A stretch of DNA of 64,000 nt from Styela clava (Eukaryota; Chordata; Ascidiacea; Stolidobranchia; Styelidae). The position numbers and the translations under genes were made by a program. Below, piece by piece: positions 38,401-47,853 of the stretch; position 1 is the stretch's first letter; each line of letters begins with the position of its first letter. The stretch covers positions 5,590,974 to 5,654,973 of the forward strand of contig NC_135259.1 of assembly GCF_964204865.1 (NCBI RefSeq). The letters are read 5' to 3'. A model generated the notes under the pieces. That model searched no databases. It saw only the letters and a list, made by a program, of their open reading frames with translations, and was not told where the DNA came from.

Positions 38401-41146
38401 TTTCCATTACCACAAATATAAATATTTCACACTATTCAAAAAATATTTTACATTAGAATTACTCTTACCACTCACAGGGTGTAAACTGTCTAAAAGACTG
38501 AAGGCTATTGTCCATGCCAGCAAAATCCCATAAATGGACATCAAAATCATAACTTCCAGTTACGAGCCTAGCACCAGCGGGATCCAATGCAAGAGCAGAA
38601 ACTGCTTTCACTCCGTGTGTGAGGGTTATTTCATGGGTTGCAGGCACTACTGTGATATTCTGAAAAATTAGATTATAAAACAAATAATTCCTCTTGCTAC
38701 TTTATACCCGTCAAAGACTTGATTCAGAGTATGACAGAGTTGACAAACATTTACTAGTTATTGCGTGCTCAATGCTTGATAACAACCATTTGTAAATTTC
38801 CATGATCAAAGCACGCGAGTGGCATGTTGGAGCTCATGAGTGCAAATTTTTAAACTAGGTACATAATACGCATGTCATGTACCATTGTTTTTTGGTTGTC
38901 GCCAACGGGCTTTGGACATCCGAAGTTCCACTTCATTTCTTTTTTTTTATAGAAAACACATCTAAAAACCCTATTTTTAATATCCAACAGGTTTCAGTTT
39001 ATGAAATAATGTTTTTGGCTTAACTAATCTGACTTCTCACTATTGAGTCTAACTCATGACTGAAAACTTCACGCTTTTGACAAAAAGAAATTTGGCAAGC
39101 TGTGAAACAATCAATATTTTTATATAACGATTGAACCAGGTTTTTATATCCTTGTACAGTTGGTTCATATACAAAACAAGTTTCATAATACCACATCACC
39201 CTCAAACACAGGTAACCCCCATCCAGGTTTTCACTCCCCTATCGACTTACTTCTCCATCATCAGTGGGCTCAACATGACCTTCAGCTTTGGAAGATCCTT
39301 GCTGGATTGAGTCATCATCTTCAATATTGTCAGTAGTTTGACTGTCGATTCCGGAAGGAATAGGAGGCCCAATAAATTCATCATCACTCCCTTCCCTGCA
39401 AATGAAATCAAACTTAGTTGAAAAGAAAAGAACAATGTTCGGATATATGAGCATTTTTTATATTCCAACACCACTCCAAACAAGGCCCTATAAACGCAGC
39501 CACTGTCACACTATTATCTATCGATATGTGAGGAGTTACTATTATTTTTAAGTACCCAAATCTTTCCGGTTTAGCATTCTATACCCCATTTCTCACACCC
39601 TGAGTGAGATGGTGGGTATGAAATACAAACCAAAAATAGTATATGTAATCTGTGATTTCAAGACAGTTAATTCTACTGCTTCAACAGATAGGCCATCCTG
39701 CCACTAAAACCATCTTTATTAACTGCTGCAGTTTCATCCCAACAACATCAATTAATCAATACAATTCATTTTGTGTCCAAATAACAACAAAGTATAATAC
39801 TCAGATCTAGATAGGGATGGTCTATAAAATTGCATAGTTTGAAAAACCTTCTACAGTCAACGGCTTCTAAAATGACCATGGGTTGTTGAAGGCACAAAAT
39901 GAGGTTTCTATACAACTACTACCGGTATTTTGTAAAAACCAGAATTTTTTGACATTGCCCAATGCTCACCCAATTAATGACATATTGGGTGACGCGGTGG
40001 GCATGGGATTTATTGAACACAAGATTTGTTATCTGTGATGCCAACAAAGATAAGTAAAACGCTAGGTCATTGCGCCTACTTGTCAATTTTCTTCCAAATC
40101 AATCCTAAACCATGATTTTCGAAATATGACAATGTAATTTTCAAATATGGCAACAGAAATAGAAGCTTGTTATCTTTAAATTGCTAATCAAGCAAATCTT
40201 TGTTACAATTTTTTCAAAAAATCTTGCTCATTATTTTCAAGAGTGTTCAAGAAAATCGCATCCACCAAATAATCCACCAATAAGATATGGAAGGGAAAAG
40301 AGAAACATGCAACGATGCAAGTACTGGACATGGAAATTATATCAAATATAATAGGTACTAGAAATAATTTGTTGTTATTTGCATTTATTTAAATCAATCT
40401 TACTTCTGTGTATCTTGCTTTTCTTCATCTGAATTCTCTCTGTCTTCTGAATAAATATTTATCAAGAATGGATAAGTTTATAGCCTATATGCAATATTAT
40501 AATATCAACAAAACAAGACCAAAATGGTTGCATGACTTTTTATCACAATGGTTTCAATTGAAATTAACAGATTCTTTGGTCTGCACACAATGTCACATCT
40601 TGATTGTAATTCTTGATTTTAACAACAATTTAAATTTTCCTATTTGAAAATTTGATATCTTTGAGCATTTGACTTAAAATTGAAATTAGTTTTATTTTGT
40701 ATTACACAAAGCAATAGTTTTTTCAAACTTTGTGCAGCACCAAATATAATTTCTACGAACTTATGATGGTTTGTGTGAAATTCTTTGTTGAATGTTGAAC
40801 ATTTGAAAGTATATTCAAAAATTTTGTTGCAGTATGTATATGAAATAGTAAACTATTCACACAAGTCAATAGCATAACTTATAGGTTTGCTTTTCTCTGA
40901 AAAACAATATTAATTACTGAGACGCATGCAATGGACTTTTATGAAAAATGAGAAAAAATCATTTGTAGGAAACAGTTTTCCCTTGTTTACTCAGTGCTCA
41001 AAATGAAGCTCACCTAAAACTTTTTTACTTCTTTCCTGAGCATTTCTCCTGGTTTCTTCAAATAATGCATCCAAATCGAAAGTTTTTGCTTTTTTTCCGA
41101 ACCCGCCAAACCCCATCACTTCCTCCATGGACTTTTCACCCGACAT
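26343..41146 (-). CDS. WDR70: WDR70 orthologue, complete 13-exon gene (span of coding exons)
   Basis: The gene encodes a nuclear WD40-repeat protein of the WDR70 family, described in yeast and human as a CRL4 (DDB1-CUL4)-associated factor that promotes histone H2B monoubiquitination and DNA-break repair. Thirteen exons read on the minus strand join in phase with GT-AG introns and give 612 codons plus TGA (human WDR70 is about 650 residues). Family landmarks occur in order: N-terminal MGFGGFGKKAKTFDLDALFE, acidic segment with GSDDEFIGPPIP, the HEITLTHGVKAVSALALDP block, WD dipeptides near residues 151, 254, 302 and 348, RCLWHPKLNQIMVGTGEGTA, then HGGTLSSYIMKNIA and DDSNPREAILRHA. The acidic-then-basic C-terminus (KRLKR near residue 592) looks like a nuclear localisation signal. 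Exon structure and homology are seen directly; function is inferred from orthologues. The four AKR7 genes lie just upstream on the same strand. Confidence 0.96.
26705..26885 (+). mobile_element. 5'-truncated SINE inside WDR70 intron 12
   Basis: The body (GGCTACCTCCACCATCAAG) and tail (CTCTCCCCTGGGTAAATATG, then TAAATCCTATCC) are present without the tRNA head, in plus orientation, antisense to WDR70. The truncation is typical of incomplete reverse transcription. Confidence 0.65.
29022..29095. repeat. AT microsatellite with TAATGAT repeats
   Basis: A run of AT dinucleotides is followed by repeated ATAATGATTGATATA-like units within WDR70 intron 12. Confidence 0.75.
31531..31693 (-). CDS. WDR70: WDR70 exon 12
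   Basis: It encodes GRITAHGGTLSSYIMKNIA, then DDSNPREAILRHAEAAV and PKWVSHAYVE, nearly identical in pattern to the family C-terminus. Acceptor CTTCTTCAG, donor GTAAGT. It ends two bases into an Asp codon completed by exon 13, about 5 kb away. Confidence 0.95.
31908..32024 (-). CDS. WDR70: WDR70 exon 11
   Basis: It encodes PYSLPMYREQRERSTKKQLE and DPVKSRKPQPPLSGPG, matching ALPMFREPRQRSTRKQLEKD and LKSHKPEPPVAGPG of vertebrates. This basic C-terminal extension lies outside the propeller. Acceptor TTTAACAG, donor GTTTGT. Confidence 0.95.
32190..32290 (+). mobile_element. Weak SINE body fragment in WDR70 intron 10
   Basis: CCCATCAAGTCCATATTTTC and GGACTGACTAGTAACTG resemble body segments of the SINE. 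Divergence is high and the boundaries are uncertain. Confidence 0.35.
32576..32756 (-). CDS. WDR70: WDR70 exon 10
   Basis: It encodes SVVRCLWHPKLNQIMVGTGE and the following KVFYDPKRSVRGAKLCVVK, one of the most invariant blocks of WDR70. Acceptor TTTTCAG, donor GTAAGT, ending one base into a Pro codon. The next intron (32025-32575) contains a weak SINE-body fragment near 32190-32290. Confidence 0.96.
33669..33807 (-). CDS. WDR70: WDR70 exon 9
   Basis: It encodes TDCVFSPNGKLVVTGISV and GPGKLIFLDTDSLEI, equivalent to TDCCFSPDDKLIVTGTS and GSGKLVFFERRTF in vertebrates. Acceptor ACACAG, donor GTAAGC. It ends in phase 0. The surrounding introns (33808-34370 and 32757-33668) hold no gene. Confidence 0.94.
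34371..34555 (-). CDS. WDR70: WDR70 exon 8 (WD repeat)
   Basis: It encodes VHTSHILHGCHSHGTDTSSI, then TRGGDDTVKMWDIRQFKRPT. The open frame extends further upstream, but the acceptor ACATTCCAG at 34556-34564 restores both phase and the family spacing before GTDTS. It ends two bases into Met at a GTAAGT donor. Confidence 0.93.
34795..34897 (+). mobile_element. Internally deleted SINE in WDR70 intron 7
   Basis: A decayed head (GATGTGGCGCATCGTGCCAA), TCTGCGTGGGTTCACAAGCA near the B box and a tail GGATAAATATGTAAATTCTA are joined directly; the body is missing. It lies antisense to WDR70. Confidence 0.55.
35100..35231 (-). CDS. WDR70: WDR70 exon 7 (WD repeat)
   Basis: It encodes 44 residues with AIPTSCCYSRDGKLLAAACN and SIQLWDE, a WD blade. 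Phase 0 at both ends; acceptor ATGTAG, donor GTTTGC. Intron 6 (35232-35979) carries two short tandem duplications, annotated separately. Confidence 0.94.
35398..35523. repeat. 63-bp tandem duplication in WDR70 intron 6
   Basis: Two adjacent 63-base units starting CATCACTAACTAATTAATAA differ at one base (CTCGC versus CTAGC). Such a young duplication is likely to vary in copy number. Confidence 0.95.
35706..35793. repeat. 44-bp perfect tandem duplication in WDR70 intron 6
   Basis: Two identical adjacent 44-base units begin GAATGCTAAAAGCCTCTGTA. They lie within 200 bases of the 63-base duplication but are unrelated in sequence. Confidence 0.95.
35980..36102 (-). CDS. WDR70: WDR70 exon 6 (WD repeat)
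   Basis: It encodes 41 residues including SGCWHPKVKSEFMTCSNDGT and TWDV, matching the family block GSWHPKIKGEFMTCSNDATV. Acceptor TTTTAG, donor GTTAGT, phase 0 at both ends. Intron 5 before it (36103-37498) contains a TIR element at 36700-37220. Confidence 0.95.
36700..37220. mobile_element. MITE-like element with about 20-bp TIRs in WDR70 intron 5
   Basis: The left end TACCGTATATGCTCGTTTTA and the reverse complement of the right end TACCGTATTTGATCGTTTTG agree at 16 of 20 positions. Subterminal blocks rich in CCCG and GCTTGAATA recur at both sides. A hAT-like end (GGTTCTCAAACTGGG, 36959-36973) sits inside, suggesting nested insertion. The superfamily is not determined. Confidence 0.6.
37499..37652 (-). 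CDS. WDR70: WDR70 exon 5
   Basis: It encodes HQIKNIQYSSTGENVLIVAG and RDGFEVLECIKGDQYLSDM, matching the HQIKSLQYS and DGFEVMECIKGDQY blocks of the family. The donor GTTCGT is weak, but only this position keeps phase 0 into exon 6 and preserves the GH of the next conserved block. Confidence 0.92.
38469..38659 (-). CDS. WDR70: WDR70 exon 4 (first WD repeat)
   Basis: It encodes residues 108-170. HEITLTHGVKAVSALALDP and GARLVTGSYDFDVHLWDFAG form the first WD40 blade, and the exon ends in FTPCE plus two bases of Cys. The donor is GTAAGA. This is among the best conserved exons of the family. Confidence 0.96.
39251..39395 (-). CDS. WDR70: WDR70 exon 3 (acidic linker)
   Basis: It encodes the acidic region including GSDDEFIGPPIPSG, which matches the DDELIGPPLPP signature of vertebrate WDR70. 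Acceptor TTTGCAG, donor GTAAGT. It ends in phase 0. The 591-bp intron after it holds nothing recognisable. Confidence 0.93.
40404..40446 (-). CDS. WDR70: WDR70 exon 2 (43-bp micro-exon)
   Basis: This short exon encodes an acidic-polar linker (EDRENSDEEKQDTQ). The acceptor is TTTATTCAG and the donor GTAAG. Its 43 bases fit the phase between exons 1 and 3 exactly, and this arithmetic is the main support because the linker is poorly conserved. The following 1-kb intron (39396-40403) is unremarkable AT-rich sequence. Confidence 0.85.
41014..41146 (-). CDS. WDR70: WDR70 exon 1 (start codon)
   Basis: The exon encodes residues 1-44, starting MSGEKSMEEVMGFGGFGKKA, the conserved N-terminus of the family. 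ATG is at 41146-41144. It ends one base into codon 45 at a GGTGAG donor. The 567-bp intron that follows (40447-41013) shows no gene or recognisable repeat. Confidence 0.93.
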
Positions 41147-41910
41147 TTATTAAATTAGATTTTTGCATCTAAGTATATAATATTAATATATTGCTGAATT
41201 AGAAAATTGAATCAATTAAATTATATTCCCCCACTAATTAATTAATATACTGATAAGCGATAATATTGATGCTCACTCGATAAATAAAACTTACAGTAAT
41301 ACAACATGTTACAGAAAATTAGATATAAGATGAATTTTTTTGATAATAGCTGTATGACTGCAAGGATACAGTAAAATGAGAGAATGGTTATACTGAGTGG
41401 AATTATTAACAAAGACAGACTCTTATAGAAAAGTAGTTCACAACAGTGATCAATGATCAGACTCAAAAAACATCACAGAATAAACTTCAAACATGAAAAA
41501 AACAGCCCATCTATATAATCTAACAACAGTGCAAAAAACATATTACTTAATTTATAACCATACAAATTTAGACATATTTAGAATTTAATTTTAAGAAGCA
41601 TTATGAAATGATACAGTAGATAAGGCACTAGTTCTTGAAAAATCAGATTCAAAGTACATAATTTTCCCTATGGTATCTATAAATGGTGAAAAATAAATAT
41701 TTTCAATATAAGTTTGTTAGTAGTTAAAGACCTATGAAATATTCCTCAGTAAGCAGACATCGAGGTAGATTTGGAATAACAGGTTAACACCTTCTGGTGC
41801 ATGGCATAAACATTGTATTCTGATTCATGAGTACCGTAAATTAAAGTAAAGAAATCTCAAAGTTTTCAAAAAAATTTTAAGATGAAAAGGTCATGGACAT
41901 TTAGTTTAAT
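41147..41910. other. WDR70-AKR7 intergenic region
   Basis: These 764 bases contain the WDR70 promoter and the 3' end of AKR7 copy 1, both read on the minus strand. They are AT-rich with no other element. The distance is larger than usual for a tight operon. Confidence 0.6.
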
Positions 41911-42873
41911 TTAAAGTCCATAATTTCTACAAATTCTCATTGTAAATTTCCAAGTATTTTCAATGACAGAAACAACACTGGGATCAAGTGGACCTTTCTT
42001 TGTAAACTCCAAGTTGTCCTCGAGTTGTTTCGCTGATGATGCACCCAATATAACTGCATCCCCATATTCACCTTTAAGTGCGGAATGATGGTAAATCCAC
42101 CGCATTGCTACTTCTGTCAGAGAGACTGAAATTCCATACACAGAAGACACTGCAGTGCGGATATCTTCGACAGCATCAAAGTACTCCGGTCTCCAATAAA
42201 AATTCCGAAATACGGCAGCAAATTTTCCAGTGGAAAAACGACTAGGTATATTTTCTGGAATATGTTCCATTTTATGTTTTCCAGTCAGGATTCCAGAAGC
42301 CAGAGGGCTGTAGGCATAAAACCGAATTTTGTAGTATCTTAGACAAGATATAAGTTCCTTTTCAACTAACCTTTCCAGAATGTTATACATCCCTTGATAT
42401 ACTGTAGGTTGAATCCATCCATTTTGCTTGCACAAATTAACAATTTCAGCTACCTGCCATGCAGAATAGTTAGACAAACCAAACTCACTAAATTTTCCTT
42501 CTTTATGCAAAACATCAATGATTTTTAGAGTCTCAGTCAGAGGAGTAACATGATCAGGTGCATGAAGATAATATATATCTACCTGCTTTCTCTTCAATCT
42601 TTCAAGAGATGTCTCCAACTGTAACCTAACGCTACCAGCATTGAGTGTCCTTTCTTCGTAAGGATTTGCTTTTGTAGCATATTCAAAATCTTTGCTTATT
42701 TCGTCTTTTAAATCTCCAAGATAAACTTCTGTTTTGCCTAAACCATAAACATATGCTGTATCAATCTCTCTGCCACCATAATCATGGAACACATCCAACA
42801 TTTTTTTGCTTTCTTTCATATCAGCTCGTCTTGCAATTTCCATAGATCCAAACACCGTCTTTACTGATGACAT
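41911..42873 (-). CDS. AKR7-type aldo-keto reductase, copy 1 (most diverged C-terminus)
   Basis: The predicted protein has 320 residues and resembles aflatoxin B1 aldehyde reductase (AKR7A), a cytosolic NADPH-dependent TIM-barrel enzyme that reduces dicarbonyls, succinic semialdehyde and similar aldehydes. The GSMEI strand, Asp38, Tyr43, Lys68 and His104 of the catalytic tetrad, the YYLHAPDH and GLSNYSAWQVAEI blocks, PTVYQGMYN and GDAVILGASS are all present. The family motif around PWDGK is altered to PYEER. The C-terminus ends NYGL where the sister genes have CPDYAR, so substrate choice may differ. The gene has no introns. A TATAAAA lies about 53 bases upstream of the ATG, and an ATTAAA directly follows the stop. 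WDR70 starts 765 bases downstream. Confidence 0.93.
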   Translation of the reverse strand: MSSVKTVFGSMEIARRADMKESKKMLDVFHDYGGREIDTAYVYGLGKTEVYLGDLKDEISKDFEYATKANPYEERTLNAGSVRLQLETSLERLKRKQVDIYYLHAPDHVTPLTETLKIIDVLHKEGKFSEFGLSNYSAWQVAEIVNLCKQNGWIQPTVYQGMYNILERLVEKELISCLRYYKIRFYAYSPLASGILTGKHKMEHIPENIPSRFSTGKFAAVFRNFYWRPEYFDAVEDIRTAVSSVYGISVSLTEVAMRWIYHHSALKGEYGDAVILGASSAKQLEDNLEFTKKGPLDPSVVSVIENTWKFTMRICRNYGL

Positions 42874-42925
42874 CTTGATTTATGAGTAATAACAATTTGA
42901 GGTGAGGATACTGAATATTAACAAT

Positions 42926-42932
42926 TTTTATA
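42926..42932 (-). promoter_or_regulatory. TATA-like box upstream of AKR7 copy 1
   Basis: TATAAAA on the minus strand lies 53 bases upstream of the ATG, a plausible core promoter position with a short leader. In AT-rich DNA such a match can arise by chance. Confidence 0.4.
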
Positions 42933-43181
42933 AAAAGTTAACTGATAGCAATAAACATTTGCAGACTAAATGCAGTACGTAAGGTCACTCACAGCAAGCT
43001 TACTTACACAGTTTATCATTTACTCTGCAATCATTGAGGTAATCATTTACAAAGTGTATCATAGTGTCAAGTAATAAACTGCTGAATTTGTAGAATAGGA
43101 GAGCCATGATTGTAGTAAAAAAAGGTCTGCGAAGAGACGTTGATGAGTATAGGAATACCAGTATTTATACTACAGGATAAG

Positions 43182-44147
43182 TTATCTTGCATAATCGGGA
43201 CACAAATGAGATGTCCTTTTCCATATATTATCTATGACTGAAACCACATTTTCATCTAGAGGTCCTTTCGTAGTATATAACAAATTTTGACTAAGGTTGT
43301 CGACAGAGGAGGCACCAATCACAACTGCGTCACCATATTCCCCTTTAAGTGCAGAGTGATGATATAACCATCTTATAGCAGCTTCAGCAATGGAAACAGA
43401 ATTACCATAAGATGAATAAATTGCCTCAGAAAGAGTCCCAACAGCATCAAAATATTCCCTTTTCCAGTATCTGTTACGATAAATATCAACTCGTTTTCCA
43501 CTAAAAAATCGTCCAGGTTCATTGTCATGAAGATCTTCTATTCTATGTTTTCCTGTCAGAAGCCCACCACCAAGTGGACTAAATCCATAAAACCTCATGT
43601 TATGATACCTGACACAGGGCAGTAATTCTTTTTCTACCATTCTAGTCAAAGCGCTGTACATTCCCTGATAAACTGTGGGCTGAATCCAGTTGTTCTGCTT
43701 GCACAAATTGACAACTTCGGACACAAGCCATGAGGAATAATTGGATAATCCTAATTCATTAAACTTTCCTTCCTTATGTAATTCATCTACTGCTTTTAAT
43801 GTCTCTTTCAATGGTGTATGATGATCTGGCATATGCAAGTAAAATATACTCACAGAATCTGTTTGGAGATTTTTGAGCGACGTCTCCAACTGAACTCTCA
43901 CACTTTTTGCACCAAGTGTTTTTCCCTCGAGAGGATTAGCTTTTGTGGCATATTCAAAATTAATTTTTGATGTTTTGTCCTTCAACCTTCCAAGAAATTC
44001 TTCAGATTTTCCATCTTCATACATGAAAGCAGAGTCTATTTCAACACCATTGTATTTTTGGAATAAATGGAGCATCAATTTAGTTTCTGGTAGCATAACC
44101 CTGCCAGCAATCTCCATGGAACCAAGAACTGTCTTTAAAACAGACAT
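43182..44147 (-). CDS. AKR7-type aldo-keto reductase, copy 2
   Basis: This intronless gene encodes 321 residues of the AKR7 family. The catalytic tetrad is Asp38, Tyr43, Lys69 and His105, with one extra residue before the Lys compared with the sister copies. The IFYLHMPDH, LGLSNYSSWLVSEVVNLCKQ and PTVYQGMYSALTRMVEKEL blocks, the cofactor-binding GDAVVIGASS near the C-terminus and the ending CPDYAR are all present. It is clearly diverged from copies 3 and 4, so this duplication is older. The stop lies about 310 bases upstream of the copy 1 start codon. A TATAAA lies 70 bases before the ATG. It is likely an NADPH-dependent aldehyde reductase; the substrate is not predictable from sequence. Confidence 0.95.
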   Translation of the reverse strand: MSVLKTVLGSMEIAGRVMLPETKLMLHLFQKYNGVEIDSAFMYEDGKSEEFLGRLKDKTSKINFEYATKANPLEGKTLGAKSVRVQLETSLKNLQTDSVSIFYLHMPDHHTPLKETLKAVDELHKEGKFNELGLSNYSSWLVSEVVNLCKQNNWIQPTVYQGMYSALTRMVEKELLPCVRYHNMRFYGFSPLGGGLLTGKHRIEDLHDNEPGRFFSGKRVDIYRNRYWKREYFDAVGTLSEAIYSSYGNSVSIAEAAIRWLYHHSALKGEYGDAVVIGASSVDNLSQNLLYTTKGPLDENVVSVIDNIWKRTSHLCPDYAR

Positions 44148-44216
44148 TTGTATTGTCGATATTTCGTTGGTTCACTTTCCCCACATGCGTAATTATGAAT
44201 CAGCAATTTATATATT

Positions 44217-44222
44217 TTATAC
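44217..44222 (-). promoter_or_regulatory. TATA-like box upstream of AKR7 copy 2
   Basis: TATAAA on the minus strand lies 70 bases upstream of the ATG, a plausible core promoter site. It suggests each copy has its own promoter rather than a shared polycistronic transcript. AT-richness makes the call uncertain. Confidence 0.38.
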
Positions 44223-44740
44223 TGTATATGATGTTGATGGTCTGTTCCGGAATAGAGAATAAAAAATATAAGTATATAATGCCCAACACTGGCATAACTA
44301 TGGTGACTGTTCAGTACAGAAGAATTTCTAAAATCAATATCATGATAAATGATGGACCTAAATGACAATTTATAAAATCATCAATGATGATTTTGTATCT
44401 TTCATGAACAGTTGTTACCATTAGAATTCCTGAACCTGAATGTAGAAAAATTGGATGATGCATGAACACGAGAAAGCAATTAATTCATTTATGTTCCACA
44501 GAACTTTGATGCCAATGCCAATATTTATATTACCTTCGCAATTTTCATTCCATTATTCAAAAAATCTTTGTGTTGGCAAATGGCAATATTCCCAAGAAAT
44601 AGCACCAGACGAATCAAAGATCCTTCCAGATGTTGAAATATTTAAGACTTTGAATGTAATACAGATGTCGAATACATAGGCATCACACAGATACAATCAT
44701 AAAATTAACACTAAATATGACCTACAGCCAGGTATAAGTT

Positions 44741-46550
44741 ATGCTGAAATTGCACAAGTTTTAGAATCAATACCAAATTGAAACAAGAGAACAAAAGCAT
44801 CTTAAATATTCATTGCTAACGCTTCTTAATAAAAGACAATTGAGATAATTTAATGAAAGATGTCCTGTTTAAATTTGTATAACAATTGCGTAATTCAATA
44901 AAAATGCATACATAATGATAGTAATCACAATTGAAATGTTGACATTCTGGATTTGAAGCAGAATCTGTGAACTTGTAGTAAAAAATTAGAGACAATTTTG
45001 AAAAAATAAAGTTATTTTCGGATACCATCTGACATAAGGCTTAAATGTAAATAAGATTTGATGATATAGTCTGGATTGGGATTGATGAACAAACTACCTC
45101 TGCCTCTATATAACAAGTCTCAAAAAATTGATAAAATATTAAAAATATTACTTGGCATGTATTGAAACATAACATGCTATTAGAATGTTAAAATAATTTA
45201 AAATTGACGAGTAAAACAATACAACAAGTCAACAATTACCGCAGGAACACTTCAGAATTCATGATTGTAATAAAAAGTTGCCTGACAGTGATATTGTCAT
45301 TAAAAAAATAAGAACAATTCAGTTAAATATTGCACTTGCTGATTTTATAAAATCATAGAAAATTGAGCATTCCTACAATAGGCACATTATAGATTATGAT
45401 TGCACTGGAAAAAAGTCAAGCAAGATCAAAAATCATGATATTGTAATTATATATGAATTGCCATAAAAACTAAGCAACTCTGATGGTTGAATTATATTTA
45501 AAAAGTTATCATCTGAGATTCATTTTATCTTGCATAATCTGGACACAAGTGAGATGTGGTTTTCCATATATTATTGATGACAGCAACAACATTATCATCC
45601 AATGAACCTTTCTTGGCATAAGATAAATTTTCTTCAAGATGTTTTGCAGTTGAAGAACCAATAATAACTCCATCCCCACATTCACCTTTGAGTGCAGAAT
45701 GGTGATACAACCACCTTATGGCTGCTTCTGTTACAGTGACTGACTCACCATACGCTGTTTTAAGAGATTCACGGATTTCTCCAATAGCATCGAAATATTC
45801 TTGTTTCCAATACCTTTCACGATATGCGATCTCCCATTTTCCATTGCCAAAGAATCTTCCAGGTTCCTTTTTCGAACAATCTTCAATTTTATGCTTTCCT
45901 GTTAGAATTCCTCCACCAAGAGGACTATAGCCATAAAATCTCATATTATGATACCTGAGACAGGGAAAAAGCTCATTTTCAACAATCCTTGTCAGCACAC
46001 TGTACATTCCCTGATAAACTGTCGGTGTTATCCATCCGTTTTGCTTGCACACATTAACAACTTCTGCCACAAGCCAAGACGAATAATTAGAAAGGCCAAA
46101 CTCTTTGAATTTTCCTTCCTTATATAAGGTATTAACAGTATCCAAAGTTTCCAGCAAGGGTGTATCATGATCGGGTGCATGAAGATAAAATATATCAGCT
46201 TTATCTCTTCTCATATTTTTAAGTGATGTTTCCAACTGAGATCTCACACTTTTTGCTCCCAGACCTTTTCCATCCCATGGATTTGCCTTTGTAGCATACT
46301 CAAAGTCTTCACTGATTTCATCTTTCAAATTTCCAAGAAAAACTTCAGTTTTACCATCTGCGTACAGATAAGCTGTGTCAATCTCCATAGATTCTTCTTT
46401 TTCAAATATTTCCAACATCTTTTTACTCTGTTCCATATAAGCTCTCCTGCCAATCTCCATGGAGCCAAAAATTGTTCTAACCCGGGACATGTTTACCCTT
46501 ATCAGCAGTCGGTCGGCAATGGCAAACTAATTATTTAAAACGTTGGCAAT
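44741..46550 (-). repeat. Segmental duplication unit A (contains AKR7 copy 3)
   Basis: The DNA downstream of copy 3 shares blocks with that downstream of copy 4, for example GCTGAAATTGCACAA at 44741 and again at about 50128, followed by TAGAATCA, and a further shared GATGTCCTG. Upstream, TATCAGCAGT and an AAACTxATTATT block recur before both start codons. Homology outside the CDS is decayed, so the ends are approximate. Confidence 0.65.
45525..46490 (-). CDS. AKR7-type aldo-keto reductase, copy 3
   Basis: The predicted protein has 321 residues and is intronless. The tetrad is Asp38, Tyr43, Lys68 and His104. It keeps the canonical AKR7 motif ATKANPWDGKGLGAKSVRSQ, then FYLHAPDH, GLSNYSSWLVAEVVN, PTVYQGMYS, FYGYSPLGGGILTGKHK, GRFFG and the end CPDYAR. 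Its length and motifs fit vertebrate AKR7A2 without a mitochondrial leader. It is the closest relative of copy 4, and their flanking DNA is also related, so the two arose by a recent segmental duplication. It is likely cytosolic and NADPH-dependent. Confidence 0.95.
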   Translation of the reverse strand: MSRVRTIFGSMEIGRRAYMEQSKKMLEIFEKEESMEIDTAYLYADGKTEVFLGNLKDEISEDFEYATKANPWDGKGLGAKSVRSQLETSLKNMRRDKADIFYLHAPDHDTPLLETLDTVNTLYKEGKFKEFGLSNYSSWLVAEVVNVCKQNGWITPTVYQGMYSVLTRIVENELFPCLRYHNMRFYGYSPLGGGILTGKHKIEDCSKKEPGRFFGNGKWEIAYRERYWKQEYFDAIGEIRESLKTAYGESVTVTEAAIRWLYHHSALKGECGDGVIIGSSTAKHLEENLSYAKKGSLDDNVVAVINNIWKTTSHLCPDYAR

Positions 46551-47853
46551 ATCTACACCATAAACTTGTACGACGCCATTAAGTCGCTGAACTGTTTAAA
46601 CTTCACAAAATCAATAGTTTCATCCTACGCTTATCGTCGTTCTCATGAGCAGAGTGGCACCTATTATTTTCACAATTTTACGGGAGAAAAATTTACCCAA
46701 GATACAACTTCATGACAGCACTACTTTAGTTCAAGAGTTCTCAACCGAGAGTCGCAAATTATACGTTTATGTCTTGCAGCCAGTAGGTAGACACAAAAGC
46801 CACCTTAAATTTCAAAAACACCAGAGAGAACTGACAAATGCTATAAAAATTATGATGCATAGCCCACGTCTGGCAGCCACCATAAACATGTTGAAGATCA
46901 GTCATTTTTAAAAAAGAACCAAGGTAACGCCAACAAGGCGCTATATTTTACGTTGTTAAAACGAGTCTTTGGCAACGTCTTGTCCAACGAGCAATTCCAC
47001 TTTTCATGTTGGGAATCGTCATATGGGGAGTTTTGTCAATACAAGTATAGTAATAGTCTAATCTGCCCTTGTACATGAATGATAGTGATACCTAGGTGAT
47101 GGGTATTGTCGTGGTATAAAAAGGCAAAATAAGCAAATTCGTGAAACAGAAAGGAAAAAGCGCGTAGTATGGAATACCCAATATCGAAGTCCGAAGAACT
47201 TTCTAGCATACATCGCAAGTACTCGTTGAAAAATAAAAGAAAAAATGAATTTTGTGTCGGGCAGTTCTTTAACGGTATGTATAACAAGTTATTTATTAAT
47301 CCTTTTATAACATTGTTTAACTGCGATATAATATTTGTCTGCGAGTTGTTATTCACTTATTTCGAGGTATTGCTTGGACAAGTTGAAGTAAAATTAAATG
47401 GCGTTCATATATTGTAACGAGTTTGTGTTTATCACTTGTAAATTTAAACATTATGGTGTTTACCACTCGGCGGCAAATGACATCGACGCTTCGTTTAGTC
47501 AGTAGCACAAAATGTCACATAAACCAAGCCCGGGTCTGGCATAATTGGAATGAAAATTTTTTAAAATGCCTGAAAAATAGCGCATAGCACTTAATGACAG
47601 AGATAATTTTGAAGATGGGACATATATTTATTCAAATAAAAAAATTGCTTTGTTGTAGCTTCACCATCTCTTCTTGAGAACCTTAATCTAAGGAAAATAA
47701 TCTGGAACCACTTTACCCTTTCACATGACAAGGTTCCAGTTGATGATGCTTGTAGAGCCCAGGTAATGATGCAAGAATAAATAAGCAGAGAAAAGCAATT
47801 GTTAAATAATTCTTAAACGTCTTTAGTCATTGGAGCTATGCTTTCGCCTAAAC
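46551..47853. other. AKR7 intergenic region, proximal part
   Basis: It holds a hAT-type end fragment (GAGTTCTCAACCGAGAGTCG near 46735) and otherwise AT-rich sequence. No gene was recognised. Confidence 0.5.
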
